Source: CAZSRL01 sp964609615
GTDB lineage: Bacteria > Bacillota_I > Bacilli_A > RF39 > UBA660
Length of the DNA: 36,852 nucleotides
Direction of reading: 5' to 3'
Assembly: GCA_964609615.1 (NCBI GenBank)
Contig: CAZSRL010000008.1
Span: 1 to 36,852, forward strand
Shown piece by piece: positions 1 through 9,776 of the stretch. The translations under genes were made by a program, and so were the position numbers. The stretch's first letter is position 1. Every line of letters begins with the position of its first letter. The notes below the pieces were generated by a model, which was not told the origin of the DNA, ran no database searches, and saw only the letters and a program-made list of their open reading frames with translations.

Positions 1-34
1 CTTTTATGAACATTCATGCACTCACTTGTGCACT

Positions 35-1327
35 TTACTTTTTATCTAACGAATTTAACATGTCTTTTCTTTTTTTATTTTTACTTACTTTTTTAGATAA
101 CGCGATAACATTTATTATTAGGATAATTATTAATATACTACCTAATACAATTATTATTATATTGTCTTCATCTTCTATTTTAAGTGAATAGTATTTTTGA
201 AGTGTTTGTTCTGTTGGTTCATATGTATACCATCCTTTTTTACCATTATTTAAGTTCATTCCATATATTAAATAGTATTTTGGATTAGATGTGTTTTTAT
301 ATACTTTTTGTTTTTTATTAAAGATATTTGTTGTAGTTTGTTTATAGCCATCTGGGATTAGTTTTTTTTCTACTTCTAGTGGTAAAAAGTTTATTGTTTC
401 AAATGTTATTTTGTTATAGTATGTGTATTTATTATTATTATAAATAAATAGTTTTTGTTTATTGTTTTCATCTTTTAATACAACAAGTGTTATTCTAGTT
501 AAATCATTATAAAATACTGGGACTTCTTGATTGTCTATTTTAATTGTTTTTATAGTATATCCTTTTGGACATAGGTTTTCTATTGTTTCTTTGTTTTTTA
601 TTACTGTGTATGTTTTATTATTAATTATTACTTTTATTGGATTTGCTTCTGGTGCATTTACTGTTATGACGTATGTTTTTTTCTTTCCGTTTTCACTTGT
701 TACAATTACATTTAATGTATTAAGTCCTTCATTTATTTTTATTTCTCCTGTGCCTTCTATTTTTGATTTGTTATTTTCAGGTTTTGCGGTTATTTTAAGC
801 GTTTTTGAAGAACTTTTTAAATCAACGTTATAACTAGTTACATTTTTATCAAAAGCAGGTGTTAAGGTTTCATTTTCTATAATTAACGAAGATAAGTTAT
901 TGTTTAATGATTCTTTATTATCTATTGTTTTAATTGTTGATCCACTTATATTTATATCAGTTCCACTTAATAGTTTATTATTAGCATTAGTTACTGAATA
1001 GTTTTTTACAGTTATAAGTGAACTACCTTTATTAGTTGCTTTAAATTTAAATGTTTTTGTTGATGATTTTGTTTCTTTGTCATTCCAAATAGTAGTAGGG
1101 GCACCTGTTACTAATTCTAGTTTTGTTGTATCATAGTTTAATGTATATTGATATTTAACAAAGTTTTCTGTACTTCCTACATTAACTGATACTTTAAATG
1201 TTGTTCCAACATTTGTTGAATTAACAGATGATACATTAATCTTGGTACTTGCATCAACATTTAAATTAAATAGAAAGGTACTAGCAATAACTGCAAGTAC
1301 CAATAATGTTTTTTTTATTTCTTTCAT
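35..1327 (-). CDS. Secreted membrane-anchored surface protein with cohesin-like and cadherin-like beta-sandwich domains
   Basis: The protein has 430 residues. A signal peptide (about 1-27) is followed by a cohesin-like/Ig-like beta domain (about 30-120). Next comes a region matching the cadherin-like beta-sandwich repeat (about 145-226; LSSLIIENETLTPAF and the ending KKKTYVITVN are typical). A Lys/Tyr-rich stretch and a C-terminal TM helix (about 390-412) with a basic tail complete it. It is therefore probably displayed outside and anchored by its C-terminus. The ATG at 1327 is chosen over the GTG at 1333 because AGGAG lies 5 nt before the ATG and overlaps the GTG. It starts 8 bp after the stop of the upstream glucosaminidase gene, so the two are translationally coupled and probably act together at the cell wall. 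The specific function is unknown. Confidence 0.8.
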   Translation of the reverse strand: MKEIKKTLLVLAVIASTFLFNLNVDASTKINVSSVNSTNVGTTFKVSVNVGSTENFVKYQYTLNYDTTKLELVTGAPTTIWNDKETKSSTKTFKFKATNKGSSLITVKNYSVTNANNKLLSGTDINISGSTIKTIDNKESLNNNLSSLIIENETLTPAFDKNVTSYNVDLKSSSKTLKITAKPENNKSKIEGTGEIKINEGLNTLNVIVTSENGKKKTYVITVNAPEANPIKVIINNKTYTVIKNKETIENLCPKGYTIKTIKIDNQEVPVFYNDLTRITLVVLKDENNKQKLFIYNNNKYTYYNKITFETINFLPLEVEKKLIPDGYKQTTTNIFNKKQKVYKNTSNPKYYLIYGMNLNNGKKGWYTYEPTEQTLQKYYSLKIEDEDNIIIIVLGSILIIILIINVIALSKKVSKNKKRKDMLNSLDKK

Positions 1328-1335
1328 ACGCACTC

Positions 1336-3318
1336 CTATCTTTTAATACTTACTATATCTGAATATGGAGCAAAAATCTTTTTACCATTAATAGTTTTAT
1401 AAGCTCTTACTCTATAGTAATATCTTGTTCCTTTTTTTCTTCCTGTGTTTGTCCAAGAACGTGATAAACTTTTTTTTCTTGTTGTAAGTCTTACCCAATT
1501 TGTATTCTTTGTTTTTCTATATATTCTATATCCTGTTTCTCCAGGAATATTTGCATATTTTATTTTAATACTATTTCTTCCTTTTTTTGATAGAGATCTA
1601 ATTTTTGATTTTGTCATTGTAGTAGCGTAGTCTTCATTTGAATAAGATGAACTATATATATCATTGTTATATGCTTTTACTTTAAAGTAATAACTATAAC
1701 CTGGTGTTAAATTATATTTAGTTGTTTTATTTGATGACGTAGTAAATGTATCCCAAGAACTAGTACCTGATTTTCTATACCAAATTTTATAACCACTTGC
1801 TCCACTTACTTTATTCCATTTTATTGTTATAGAATTATATGTATTTAAATAAGCATCTAAACCTGAAACATTTGATATTGTTTGAGTAACTGGTTGCACC
1901 GCAACTGAAGATGTAGTTGATGCTGGAAGTGATGTTACACTTGGCATATTATTAAATACAGGTATTATAAAGTTCCAAGAAGAGTTTGTTACATTATTTT
2001 TTATATAATTTTCATAAGCAGTTGTACTTTCAGCTACTGGTGCATTTATATTTGTCATATATTGATTTGAATATTTACCATTTATAACATTAAATTTTTC
2101 ATAATATCTTGTTTTTTGATTGTTGTTATAATAATTTGATTTTAATAGATTAGCACCAGCTGTTATTGATTTAACTGGTGTATCCCAACCACTGTTTTTA
2201 GCATAAGTTAATCCACATAATAATGGATCAGAACAACTACTATAAGCTCCTATATTAAAGAAATTATAATAAGGTCCAACTGTTGCTTTATTTCCATTAA
2301 TACCAACTTCTTGTCTTACACGAGTTGCTAAATGTACTGGACTTAAATTAACACTTGATCCAGATGATACAAAAGATGCTGAATATGTACTTAATGAACC
2401 ACTTGAGAAAACTGATTTAACAACATTACTTGTATGTCCATCTGAAGTATATTTATTATCTTCAAATATAAATATTGTTTTTTCATTTAAAAAATTTCTT
2501 GGATCTAGATAAAACGCTATTGTTTCATTCTTAGCATTATACCATCCTCCTGTTTCAACCATTTTAGTAGATGTTACTAAATTAGTATCTTTTGTTTGTA
2601 TATAATTACTTCCTGATTCACTTAATACTGCATCATAGAAGTTTGTATTTGTTTTTACAGCAGTAAATGTTGCTTTTGGATATTTTGCTTTTAAATATGT
2701 TAAATATGGATAATAACTAGCTGGAAAACCACTTGATGCCCATGTTTGGTTATATGTAGTTGCATTATTAATTATATTATTTTTTTGAAATATATACGTT
2801 CCACATACATATCCAACATTATTTAAGTATTGAGCCCTATACCAATTTGTACTACATCCGTTACCTGAAGTACCTTTACTTATAATAGAAAGATTAGTTC
2901 CGTAATTAAGTTTAGCAATTAAGGTAGCACTAGATGAAGCAGTTTGTCTAAAACTAACATCTGTTCCATTTATTCTTGCTGACCAATCTACATTATTATA
3001 TACTTTTGTAGTATCTATTAATGTTACATTAGCAACATAGTTTGAACAAGCATACGCTGTTGCATTTTTATAAGTTACTTTATACCATCCTTTTGTACAA
3101 GCAGATGATTTATTATATTTAGTAGTACTTTGTAATGATAATGAATATCCATTTGGAACAGTTGCTACTTTTGTGTAACTAGTACCTGCTCCTTTACGAA
3201 GATTTAATCCATCACTTGAATTAACTGTTCCACTTATTATAGTCGCAGCATAAGTAGACACACTAAAAAGAAAAAATATTATTAAACCAAATATTAATAA
3301 AACGATATTCTTTTTCAT
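1336..3318 (-). CDS. Secreted cell-wall N-acetylglucosaminidase with two SH3b and two fibronectin III domains
   Basis: This 660-residue exported hydrolase is predicted to cut the glycan strands of peptidoglycan. The order is: signal peptide (1-25), two bacterial SH3 domains (about 26-100 and 113-178; DGLNLRKGAGTSYTKVATV and the matching VSFRQTASSSATLIAKL), glucosaminidase domain (about 195-455), and two FnIII modules (about 490-660) rich in Tyr, Ser and Lys. The segment HLATRVRQEVG holds the expected catalytic Glu of the glucosaminidase family, and YNFFNIGAY is a second family signature. SH3b domains usually bind cell-wall peptide, and FnIII modules act as spacers. The start has AAGGGG upstream. 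The family call is firm. Whether it works as an autolysin in division or in separation is inference. Confidence 0.88.
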   Translation of the reverse strand: MKKNIVLLIFGLIIFFLFSVSTYAATIISGTVNSSDGLNLRKGAGTSYTKVATVPNGYSLSLQSTTKYNKSSACTKGWYKVTYKNATAYACSNYVANVTLIDTTKVYNNVDWSARINGTDVSFRQTASSSATLIAKLNYGTNLSIISKGTSGNGCSTNWYRAQYLNNVGYVCGTYIFQKNNIINNATTYNQTWASSGFPASYYPYLTYLKAKYPKATFTAVKTNTNFYDAVLSESGSNYIQTKDTNLVTSTKMVETGGWYNAKNETIAFYLDPRNFLNEKTIFIFEDNKYTSDGHTSNVVKSVFSSGSLSTYSASFVSSGSSVNLSPVHLATRVRQEVGINGNKATVGPYYNFFNIGAYSSCSDPLLCGLTYAKNSGWDTPVKSITAGANLLKSNYYNNNQKTRYYEKFNVINGKYSNQYMTNINAPVAESTTAYENYIKNNVTNSSWNFIIPVFNNMPSVTSLPASTTSSVAVQPVTQTISNVSGLDAYLNTYNSITIKWNKVSGASGYKIWYRKSGTSSWDTFTTSSNKTTKYNLTPGYSYYFKVKAYNNDIYSSSYSNEDYATTMTKSKIRSLSKKGRNSIKIKYANIPGETGYRIYRKTKNTNWVRLTTRKKSLSRSWTNTGRKKGTRYYYRVRAYKTINGKKIFAPYSDIVSIKR

Positions 3319-3346
3319 ATAATATCCCCTTCTTTCTTCTTATAAA

Positions 3347-3372
3347 CACTATCCTATAGTGAATATATTATA
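3347..3372 (-). promoter_or_regulatory. Possible promoter (-10 TATAAT) with inverted repeat in the 5' leader of the glucosaminidase gene
   Basis: Read on the minus strand, TATAAT lies at 3372-3367. Just downstream a perfect 6-bp inverted repeat (CACTAT, 3-nt spacer, ATAGTG; 3347-3361) sits near the expected transcription start. No convincing -35 is visible, so the promoter is tentative. The repeat could be an operator or a short leader hairpin. Confidence 0.35.
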
Positions 3373-3435
3373 AATTGTTTTTTTGTTAAAGTATATAATA
3401 TTCTTCAAATTTTTTTGTTTTTTTACAAAATTTTA

Positions 3436-3465
3436 CAAAAAAAAATACTAAATAATATTTAGCAT
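3436..3465 (-). terminator. Rho-independent terminator of the LTA-synthase-like operon
   Basis: On the minus strand a 9-bp stem (ATGCTAAAT pairing with ATTTAGTAT, one G-U) with a 3-nt loop is followed by a run of ten T. It lies 2 bp after the stop of the small TM protein. Confidence 0.75.
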
Positions 3466-3467
3466 TT

Positions 3468-4130
3468 TTATTCTTCACTAGTTGATGTTTCTTCTTCTAT
3501 TTCTGTTTTTTCAACAACATTTATTTTATCATTATCTTTAATTACTATAAAAGTACCATTTTTATCATATCCTAAATCTTTTTTATATGTCCAAGATAAA
3601 TTAATTTTATATCCTTCATAATCATTATTCTTATATTTATATGTTGTTTTTTCTATTTTTTCTAATTTAATAGTTTTAACAACAGGAAGTTCTTGATTTC
3701 TTTCTCCATATAAATCACTTTCTACATGTTTATACATTGTTTCTTGTGCTTTTAATTGAAAGTTTTTAACTTGTTTTTTATGTACAAATTCTAAACCACC
3801 AATATCTGTTGATGCTAATTTATTATCTAATGTATAAAAATCTATTACAAATAATTTAGTAAGTAATTCAGCGTATTTTTCTTCATTTATTTCATTTTCT
3901 TTTAATGTCTTTTTAAGTTCTTTAAAAGTCTTTTTATATATAGTTGTATCTCTATCATCTAATTTATATCCATATGGTTTTATTTCATCCATTTCTTGTT
4001 TAACTTGTTTAGGTTTATTATTAGACATATCTCCCGCTACTTTATAAGCAGTTATACCAAATAAAACTAATAATATAAATATTACTATTGTATAAAATAC
4101 TCTTTTTTTATTTAATCTTTTCTTTTTCAT
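3468..4130 (-). CDS. Single-pass membrane protein of unknown function, coupled to the LTA-synthase-like gene
   Basis: This 220-residue protein has a basic N-terminus, one TM helix (about 11-30) and an outside domain rich in Lys and Glu, ending in an acidic Ser/Thr tail. I recognise no family. The region from about 60 to 130 looks helical and the last 70 residues look like beta strands. Its start overlaps the stop of the upstream LTA-synthase-like gene by 4 bp (ATGA type), so it is translated together with it, and a terminator follows its stop at once. It is therefore the second and last gene of a two-gene operon, and a role in polymer synthesis at the membrane surface is a reasonable guess from context only. 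Confidence 0.75.
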   Translation of the reverse strand: MKKKRLNKKRVFYTIVIFILLVLFGITAYKVAGDMSNNKPKQVKQEMDEIKPYGYKLDDRDTTIYKKTFKELKKTLKENEINEEKYAELLTKLFVIDFYTLDNKLASTDIGGLEFVHKKQVKNFQLKAQETMYKHVESDLYGERNQELPVVKTIKLEKIEKTTYKYKNNDYEGYKINLSWTYKKDLGYDKNGTFIVIKDNDKINVVEKTEIEEETSTSEE

Positions 4131-6196
4131 TTAGACTCCTTTGTATTTTTATTCTCATTTTTTATTAAATCATGCACTACTATATTATTAGAAACTTCTA
4201 ATCTTTGTTCAGTATATGTTTTTAATCTTTCTATATAATTTCTATCTATTGCTTCATTAGTAAGTGGATAATACTCATCTTTAGTATTGTTATAATACAC
4301 TTTATTTGTTAAGAAATTACCATTAGGAAATATTACTATTTTTTCACTATCACTCATAATATCATTCCCAAGAGCATATTCAGGATAAAAACCAAACATA
4401 TTTCCAACTGTAGGAAGTACATCATACATTCCCATTACATTTTTTACTTTCTTTTTGTATTTTTTATCTTTTGTCCATATTATAAATGGAGTTTTTTTAA
4501 GTAAATCATATTCATATTTTTCTTTCTTTATATATGTTGGATCATTTATTGATTTTGTTTTATCATTCTCAGGATCATAATTATACATTCTATTAAATTG
4601 TGATTTAGCAATTCTTGCTTCATGATCTCCATACAATATTATAACTGTATTATCTAACGCCCCAGCAGAATCTAGTTCATTTAAGAATTCTCCTAATGCT
4701 TGATCAGAATAATGAGAGCTCTTTAAATATCTTCCCATTTCTGTTCCTTCTAAATAGTTCGCTGTTTTTTCAACTGTTTTACCATTTTCTTCTGTTTCAT
4801 ATTTCATTGTAACATCTAAATCAGTTCCATATTTTTCTTCATCATCAAATGGAGAATGATTAGATAATGTTATTACAGTTGACATAAATGGAGATTTTGT
4901 TTTTTTAATATCTGAGATAATAGGAGTTGCTTGTCTAAAGAATGATTTATCAGATAAACCAAGTCCTACTGTTTCATCTATATCATAAGTATCTTTAGCA
5001 TAAAATTTTTGATAACCTAAATTTTTATGCATTACTTTTCTATTCCAAAAATCAGCTTTATTACCATGCATACTAAATGTATAATATCCCATATTATTAA
5101 AATACTGCGGCAATGCTTTAAATGTCCTGTTAAAATAACTAACAAATACAGTACCTGTATTACTTGGCATTAAACCAGTAGTTAAAGTAAACTCAGTATC
5201 AGAGCTAGTACCTACACTAATTTGTGGATAAAAATTACTATAATAAAGTCCTTCTTTTGTCATTTTATTAATAGTAGGAGTTACTTCTTTACCATTAATT
5301 TTATAATCAACTAAGAAACTTTGTATTGATTCAGCATGTATAAATATAACATTTTTATCTTTAAATATATTTGTATATTTATTATTAGGTGTGTCTTCTT
5401 TTTTAGCATAAAAATCTCTAAAACTTTTAACTGCTTCATCATAACCAAATAAAGTATTTATTTTTGGTTTAACACTTTGCACTAAGTCATTAAATGTATA
5501 AGTATAAATACCAAATCTTTGAACAATATATTCTCTATTCCATTGTTTAACAAATCTACTTATTTCCATACTAGAAAGAGTTATAACAACAAGTAGAATA
5601 GCTACTATACCAACACCAAGTGTTTTAAAAAACATCTTTTTGCCTTTTTCAACTTTAGTTATTTCAAAATAATAATTCTTTTTTACTAATTTTTTATGTA
5701 CTATATATAAAATAATAGGGGCTAAAACATAAATAAAATTTAAAACACCTAACTTATCAACCACAGAATCATCTACTTCACTAGCTACTCCTAATGCACT
5801 TATTAAATCAATTGAAATAAAAGATATAAAGAATTCATAATATATTGAATTAGCAACACCTAAAAACGAAAATATTAATATCCAAACCAAAAAGTATTTA
5901 AACTGATGTTTGGGTTTTAATAAATATCCAAATGATCCTATCATTAAAATCATACTTAAATCTATTATTATAGGTTTTATTTCAAAGTAATTACCTATTG
6001 TATTAATTCTAACTAAATACGCTATTAAGATAGATAGAATAACAAAAGATGTAAATAATACATTAGTTGAAAAATACTTTTTTGAGTTATATTTTAATGA
6101 TTCTATAGTAAAAAATTGTTTGAAATTTTTTTTCAAAGTTTTAAAATTAAAATCTTTTTTTATATTATTAATTATTTTCTTTAAATTCTTCTTCAT
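4127..6196 (-). CDS. LTA synthase family protein (membrane sulfatase-fold glycerol-phosphate transferase)
   Basis: The protein has 689 residues: about five TM helices in the first 230 residues, a linker, then an extracellular sulfatase/alkaline-phosphatase-fold domain (about 280-640). Members of this family move glycerol phosphate from phosphatidylglycerol onto a growing polymer such as lipoteichoic acid. Visible motifs are NVIFIHAESIQSF (first metal-binding Glu), VGTSSDTEF (nucleophile region), MHGNKADFWNR, and ILYGDHEAR (metal-binding Asp/His). By eye the position of the Thr nucleophile of S. aureus LtaS seems to be Ser here, with Thr one residue before it; this needs an alignment. The length is close to the usual 620-700. 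The start has AAGGA 8 nt upstream and its own promoter. Confidence 0.88.
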   Translation of the reverse strand: MKKNLKKIINNIKKDFNFKTLKKNFKQFFTIESLKYNSKKYFSTNVLFTSFVILSILIAYLVRINTIGNYFEIKPIIIDLSMILMIGSFGYLLKPKHQFKYFLVWILIFSFLGVANSIYYEFFISFISIDLISALGVASEVDDSVVDKLGVLNFIYVLAPIILYIVHKKLVKKNYYFEITKVEKGKKMFFKTLGVGIVAILLVVITLSSMEISRFVKQWNREYIVQRFGIYTYTFNDLVQSVKPKINTLFGYDEAVKSFRDFYAKKEDTPNNKYTNIFKDKNVIFIHAESIQSFLVDYKINGKEVTPTINKMTKEGLYYSNFYPQISVGTSSDTEFTLTTGLMPSNTGTVFVSYFNRTFKALPQYFNNMGYYTFSMHGNKADFWNRKVMHKNLGYQKFYAKDTYDIDETVGLGLSDKSFFRQATPIISDIKKTKSPFMSTVITLSNHSPFDDEEKYGTDLDVTMKYETEENGKTVEKTANYLEGTEMGRYLKSSHYSDQALGEFLNELDSAGALDNTVIILYGDHEARIAKSQFNRMYNYDPENDKTKSINDPTYIKKEKYEYDLLKKTPFIIWTKDKKYKKKVKNVMGMYDVLPTVGNMFGFYPEYALGNDIMSDSEKIVIFPNGNFLTNKVYYNNTKDEYYPLTNEAIDRNYIERLKTYTEQRLEVSNNIVVHDLIKNENKNTKESK

Positions 6197-6217
6197 TTTT
6201 TATTCCTTCTATGAGAT

Positions 6218-6246
6218 ATTATATCAAACAATATATAATATTACAA
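6218..6246 (-). promoter_or_regulatory. Promoter of the LTA-synthase-like operon
   Basis: On the minus strand -35 TTGTAA (6246-6241), a 17-bp spacer and -10 TATAAT (6223-6218) lie about 22 bp before the start codon. They directly follow the terminator of the upstream yihY operon, so the operons are separate. Confidence 0.7.
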
Positions 6247-6282
6247 TTTAAAAAGTTGATATTTATATATCAACTTTTTAAA
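6247..6282 (-). terminator. Perfect 15-bp hairpin terminator after yihY
   Basis: Arms at 6247-6261 and 6268-6282 are perfectly complementary (TTTAAAAAGTTGATA) with a 6-nt loop. The outer part gives A/T runs on both sides, so it can end transcription in both directions. It lies downstream of yihY. Confidence 0.8.
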
Positions 6283-6308
6283 TATATTTTTTTATATTTT
6301 TTTATTAT

Positions 6309-7205
6309 TTATTTTATATTTTTGTTTTTATTTTCTTCTTTTAAAGCTTTATTAAGTTTTAATTCATCTAAGTTTATTTCTTGTGTTTTTGTTATATAGT
6401 TTTCTAAGTTTCTATAGTTAAGTGCTAAACCTATAACAAATATATATGCCATTAAATAGAACCATAACATTAATATAATTATATTAGCAAGAGAACCATA
6501 AAATATATCATATCTAGCTATATTACCTGTATAATAAGAATATACAGCAGTTGCTAATATCCAAAATATTGTTGTAAATAATGCTCCTCTATTAACATAA
6601 CTACTAGGTATTTCAGCATCTGGGGCAATAGTATATATTACTTTAATAATAAAGAATATTACAAATATTGTTATTGGCCATTTTAAGTATGGTAATGTTC
6701 CTTTTAATATATTAAGGGTTTCATTATTTATATTAAAGTGGCTTATGAGATCTAGAATATTTTGTCCAAATACTGGTACTAAAAGTATAAACAACATTAG
6801 AAATATCAATATAAGTGTTAATATAAATGATTTTATTCTTCTAGGTAAAAATTTTGAATTTGGTATATTAAATACTGTGTTAGAAGTAATAATTATTGAA
6901 TGAGCGGCATTTGTTGCGATAACAAGTGCGATTATTATAAATATTATTAATTTATAATCAAAGTGTTTACCTGATATGAATGGTAATATTATTTTAGATA
7001 TATCTTCACTTACAGCATTATTAACAAAACTAACAACTGAATCATATGAAATATTTAACCATGTAGCAGCTATAAAAATAAGTGATACTATTGGTATTAT
7101 TGATATAACGAAAAAGAAAGAAAGTTGTCCTGGTAGTATACTTAATTCTTTTTTTGTTAATATTTTTACTAAATTGTCCCAAGTTTCTTTTAACTTTTCT
7201 TTCAT
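6309..7205 (-). CDS. YihY/BrkB family integral membrane protein
   Basis: The protein has 298 residues and about six TM helices, and matches the YihY/BrkB family (once misnamed ribonuclease BN). Family features are the N-terminal stretch LSILPGQLSFFFVISIIPIVS, the SLANIIILMLWFYLMAYIFVIG segment near the C-terminus, and the hydrophilic tail after it. The biochemical role of the family is not settled. The start has AAGGTG overlapping the stop region of the upstream GGDEF gene (9 bp away), so it is the last gene of a three-gene operon ending at the hairpin at 6247-6282. Confidence 0.85.
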   Translation of the reverse strand: MKEKLKETWDNLVKILTKKELSILPGQLSFFFVISIIPIVSLIFIAATWLNISYDSVVSFVNNAVSEDISKIILPFISGKHFDYKLIIFIIIALVIATNAAHSIIITSNTVFNIPNSKFLPRRIKSFILTLILIFLMLFILLVPVFGQNILDLISHFNINNETLNILKGTLPYLKWPITIFVIFFIIKVIYTIAPDAEIPSSYVNRGALFTTIFWILATAVYSYYTGNIARYDIFYGSLANIIILMLWFYLMAYIFVIGLALNYRNLENYITKTQEINLDELKLNKALKEENKNKNIK

Positions 7206-7214
7206 TAATACACC

Positions 7215-9227
7215 TTACTTTTCTTCTTGTTCCTTTATCATTGCTAAAGATTCGTTAATAGCATCATCTAATGATTTTATTTCAGAAGTAATCATTGAAT
7301 ATCCAAAGTGAACACCATAATCATATGGTAAATTTTTAAATTCTCTATTTAATTTATGCATATATGTTGTAATTATTTTTTCTTCATATCCAATTAAATA
7401 TATTAAGAATTCATTTCCATCTGTTCTAATAATTTCAGAGTTTTCTCTTTGAGTATTAATAAGTATATTAGCAACAGCTTTTATTTGTCTATCTCCTTCT
7501 TCTCTTCCTTGAACATCATTTATTTCTTTTATGTTATCAACATCTAATACAATGACTGTTTGTGGGAATATATTATTATCATCCCATATATCCATATTAT
7601 CATTCAAGTAATTTCTATTTTTTAAATTAGTCATTGCGTCTATGTACATCATTTTATCTTCTTTTTTTATTTTCTTTTTAACTTTTACTTTGTTTTTAAA
7701 TTTCCATATTATAAATAACACTATTAACAAGCCTAATGTAAAATATAAAATATTATTAATTATAAATCCAAATGCTGTATTTCCTTTTATAGCTTTATAT
7801 GTATCATAACTAGCTTTAGACGCTATTTTTTTATTACTATTAACAGATATATAATAATCAAATAAATTATATAGGGTTTCATTATTTTTGTTAATTAAAA
7901 AGTTATATGAAGCTATATTTTCATCTTGATATACTATATTATATTTTTTAAATTTACTGTTTTTATATGAATCATATACTATCTTATCTATTACTATAAT
8001 AGTATTTTCATCCGATTTTTTAAATAATTGTTTTACATTTTCTACTTCTTCTATTGCAAAAATATCTTTGTTTTTAAATTTCTTTGTTAAATCATTATTT
8101 TTTAACATTGTTACTTTACTATCTTTTAAACTATAAATATTATTAACAACTATATTATTACTATTATGAGCAAGTACAACATAATTAGGCATATCTATTG
8201 ATCTAGTATTATTATAATTTACATTTGTTAAGTTAGTATAGTTTAATACAATATCTATTTTATCTTTATTTAAATCTTTATTTAAGGCTTTTGTATTTTT
8301 ATATTCTTTATGATTAAATGTTGTACCAGTAAAGGCACTGAATCCAGATAAATATTCATTTGTAAGCCCTGTGAATTTTCTTTGAATATTTCCTTCATAA
8401 GGTATATTTTTTATATATCCTAGTGTTAAATCTTTTTTTGTTATTGCTTCTAGTTGTAGTTGAGACAAATCATTTTTTTCTACATAAAAGTTTAATGAAT
8501 ATTCATTATATTTTTGATTAAATCTTTTTTGCCATTGATTTAAAAGTTTTTGCATAACTGAATTTAGTTCTTTGTTATTTGATTTTACTCTTAATTCAAA
8601 ATAACGATTTAATCCATCTAAGTTATATGAAATATTATATTTATTATCTACTATATCTTCTAAGTATTCATATTTAGGAATAATTATATAATTTATTTCA
8701 TCTCCCATTGCTTCAGTTAATTTAGAATAGTTTTCATAGCTTTTAAACTGCATACCAGCTTCATCACCAAAGTAATATGAAACATATGATAAATCATCTT
8801 TTAATACTCCTATTTGTTCTGATTTAAGTTCATCTATACTGTTTATTTCTTTATCTAATTTAGATACTACAATATAGTTATCAGTATAAAATAAAATATT
8901 CTTTTTATTTCTTTTATTAGATGCTATAAATTCATAGTCTGCACCATCTGTGTTAATAACATCAAATGTAAGATCAGTATCTTTTTCTAAATCTTCTATA
9001 TAATTATAATAAATACCTTCCCCATTATATGAGAATACGGGTAATGTATTATCTGTCTTTATTGTTAATGTAGTATTTTTGTTTTCACTTAACCATCTTT
9101 TTTCTAAAAGTGTATAACCACTTTTTGAACTATTCATATATATTAAAACACCTAAAATAGCTCCTATTATTACTACTACATATGCACTAATAATTATATA
9201 TTTTTTTATATTTTTATTTTTTTTCAT
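7215..9227 (-). CDS. Membrane sensor with extracellular solute-binding-like region and degenerate GGDEF domain
   Basis: This is a 670-residue protein. An N-terminal TM helix (about 9-30) is followed by a large outside region (about 50-480) that resembles one or two periplasmic-binding-protein type 2 modules (for example SIDELKSEQIGVLKDD). A second TM (about 492-512) leads to a cytoplasmic GGDEF domain (about 530-665). The metal and substrate signature LDVDNIKEINDVQGREEGD is present. The signature motif itself reads RTDGNEF, where active diguanylate cyclases have RxGG[DE]EF. Two key positions differ, so c-di-GMP synthesis is doubtful and a binding or signalling role is possible. The ribosome site is weak (TAGG); the gene follows the upstream stop by 11 bp. 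Confidence 0.82.
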   Translation of the reverse strand: MKKNKNIKKYIIISAYVVVIIGAILGVLIYMNSSKSGYTLLEKRWLSENKNTTLTIKTDNTLPVFSYNGEGIYYNYIEDLEKDTDLTFDVINTDGADYEFIASNKRNKKNILFYTDNYIVVSKLDKEINSIDELKSEQIGVLKDDLSYVSYYFGDEAGMQFKSYENYSKLTEAMGDEINYIIIPKYEYLEDIVDNKYNISYNLDGLNRYFELRVKSNNKELNSVMQKLLNQWQKRFNQKYNEYSLNFYVEKNDLSQLQLEAITKKDLTLGYIKNIPYEGNIQRKFTGLTNEYLSGFSAFTGTTFNHKEYKNTKALNKDLNKDKIDIVLNYTNLTNVNYNNTRSIDMPNYVVLAHNSNNIVVNNIYSLKDSKVTMLKNNDLTKKFKNKDIFAIEEVENVKQLFKKSDENTIIVIDKIVYDSYKNSKFKKYNIVYQDENIASYNFLINKNNETLYNLFDYYISVNSNKKIASKASYDTYKAIKGNTAFGFIINNILYFTLGLLIVLFIIWKFKNKVKVKKKIKKEDKMMYIDAMTNLKNRNYLNDNMDIWDDNNIFPQTVIVLDVDNIKEINDVQGREEGDRQIKAVANILINTQRENSEIIRTDGNEFLIYLIGYEEKIITTYMHKLNREFKNLPYDYGVHFGYSMITSEIKSLDDAINESLAMIKEQEEK

Positions 9228-9238
9228 TTGTTTTATAC

Positions 9239-9718
9239 CTAATTTCTATTTATCCAAACAATAGAATCACTACTATTATTTTTATAACCCATTGTTGGAT
9301 AATCTTCTTCATTATCTGTACAAGATAAAATATATTGTATATCATAATACTTAACTTCTTTTTTTGCTATATCTTTTAAACTTTCATTTGCGATATTTTT
9401 TGCTTCTTTAATTTTAGTTCCATTTTCAAAACTAATCATAATATAAATAATTTTCCCTTTAACATCAACACTAGCTTTAGATACTCCATCTAATTGTTCA
9501 ATATTAGAAACATATTCATTTTTTGTACTATTATCTATTTTAACTTCTCTTATACCTTCTAGTCTATCTCCATATTTATTTGTACTTATATTTTTATAAA
9601 ATGATGATAATAATCCAATTACTATTATTATAAAGCAAAAAATCATTATACATATAAGAATAAATACTATTTTATTTTTATTATATAATTTCATCATTTT
9701 CTTTTTAAATTTTTTCAT
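9239..9718 (-). CDS. Small membrane-anchored protein of unknown function
   Basis: The protein has 159 residues from the ATG at 9718, chosen because AGAGGTG lies 6 nt before it; an upstream in-frame start lacks a ribosome site. A very basic N-terminus (KKFKKKMMK) is followed by one TM helix (about 17-40) and a domain of about 110 residues outside. I recognise no family. It heads the operon with the GGDEF protein and YihY and may share their signalling or envelope role. A TATAAT sits upstream in the gap after ligA, but no good -35 is seen. Confidence 0.65.
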   Translation of the reverse strand: MKKFKKKMMKLYNKNKIVFILICIMIFCFIIIVIGLLSSFYKNISTNKYGDRLEGIREVKIDNSTKNEYVSNIEQLDGVSKASVDVKGKIIYIMISFENGTKIKEAKNIANESLKDIAKKEVKYYDIQYILSCTDNEEDYPTMGYKNNSSDSIVWINRN

Positions 9719-9776
9719 ACAATACACCTCTTTCAATTCATATTTATTATACAATACTATTATAAATATTACTAGA

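Noticed and set aside
1..34. Short hairpin (TGCAC/GTGCA) at the window edge as terminator of the surface protein gene
   Set aside because: It has no T run and the window ends too soon to judge.
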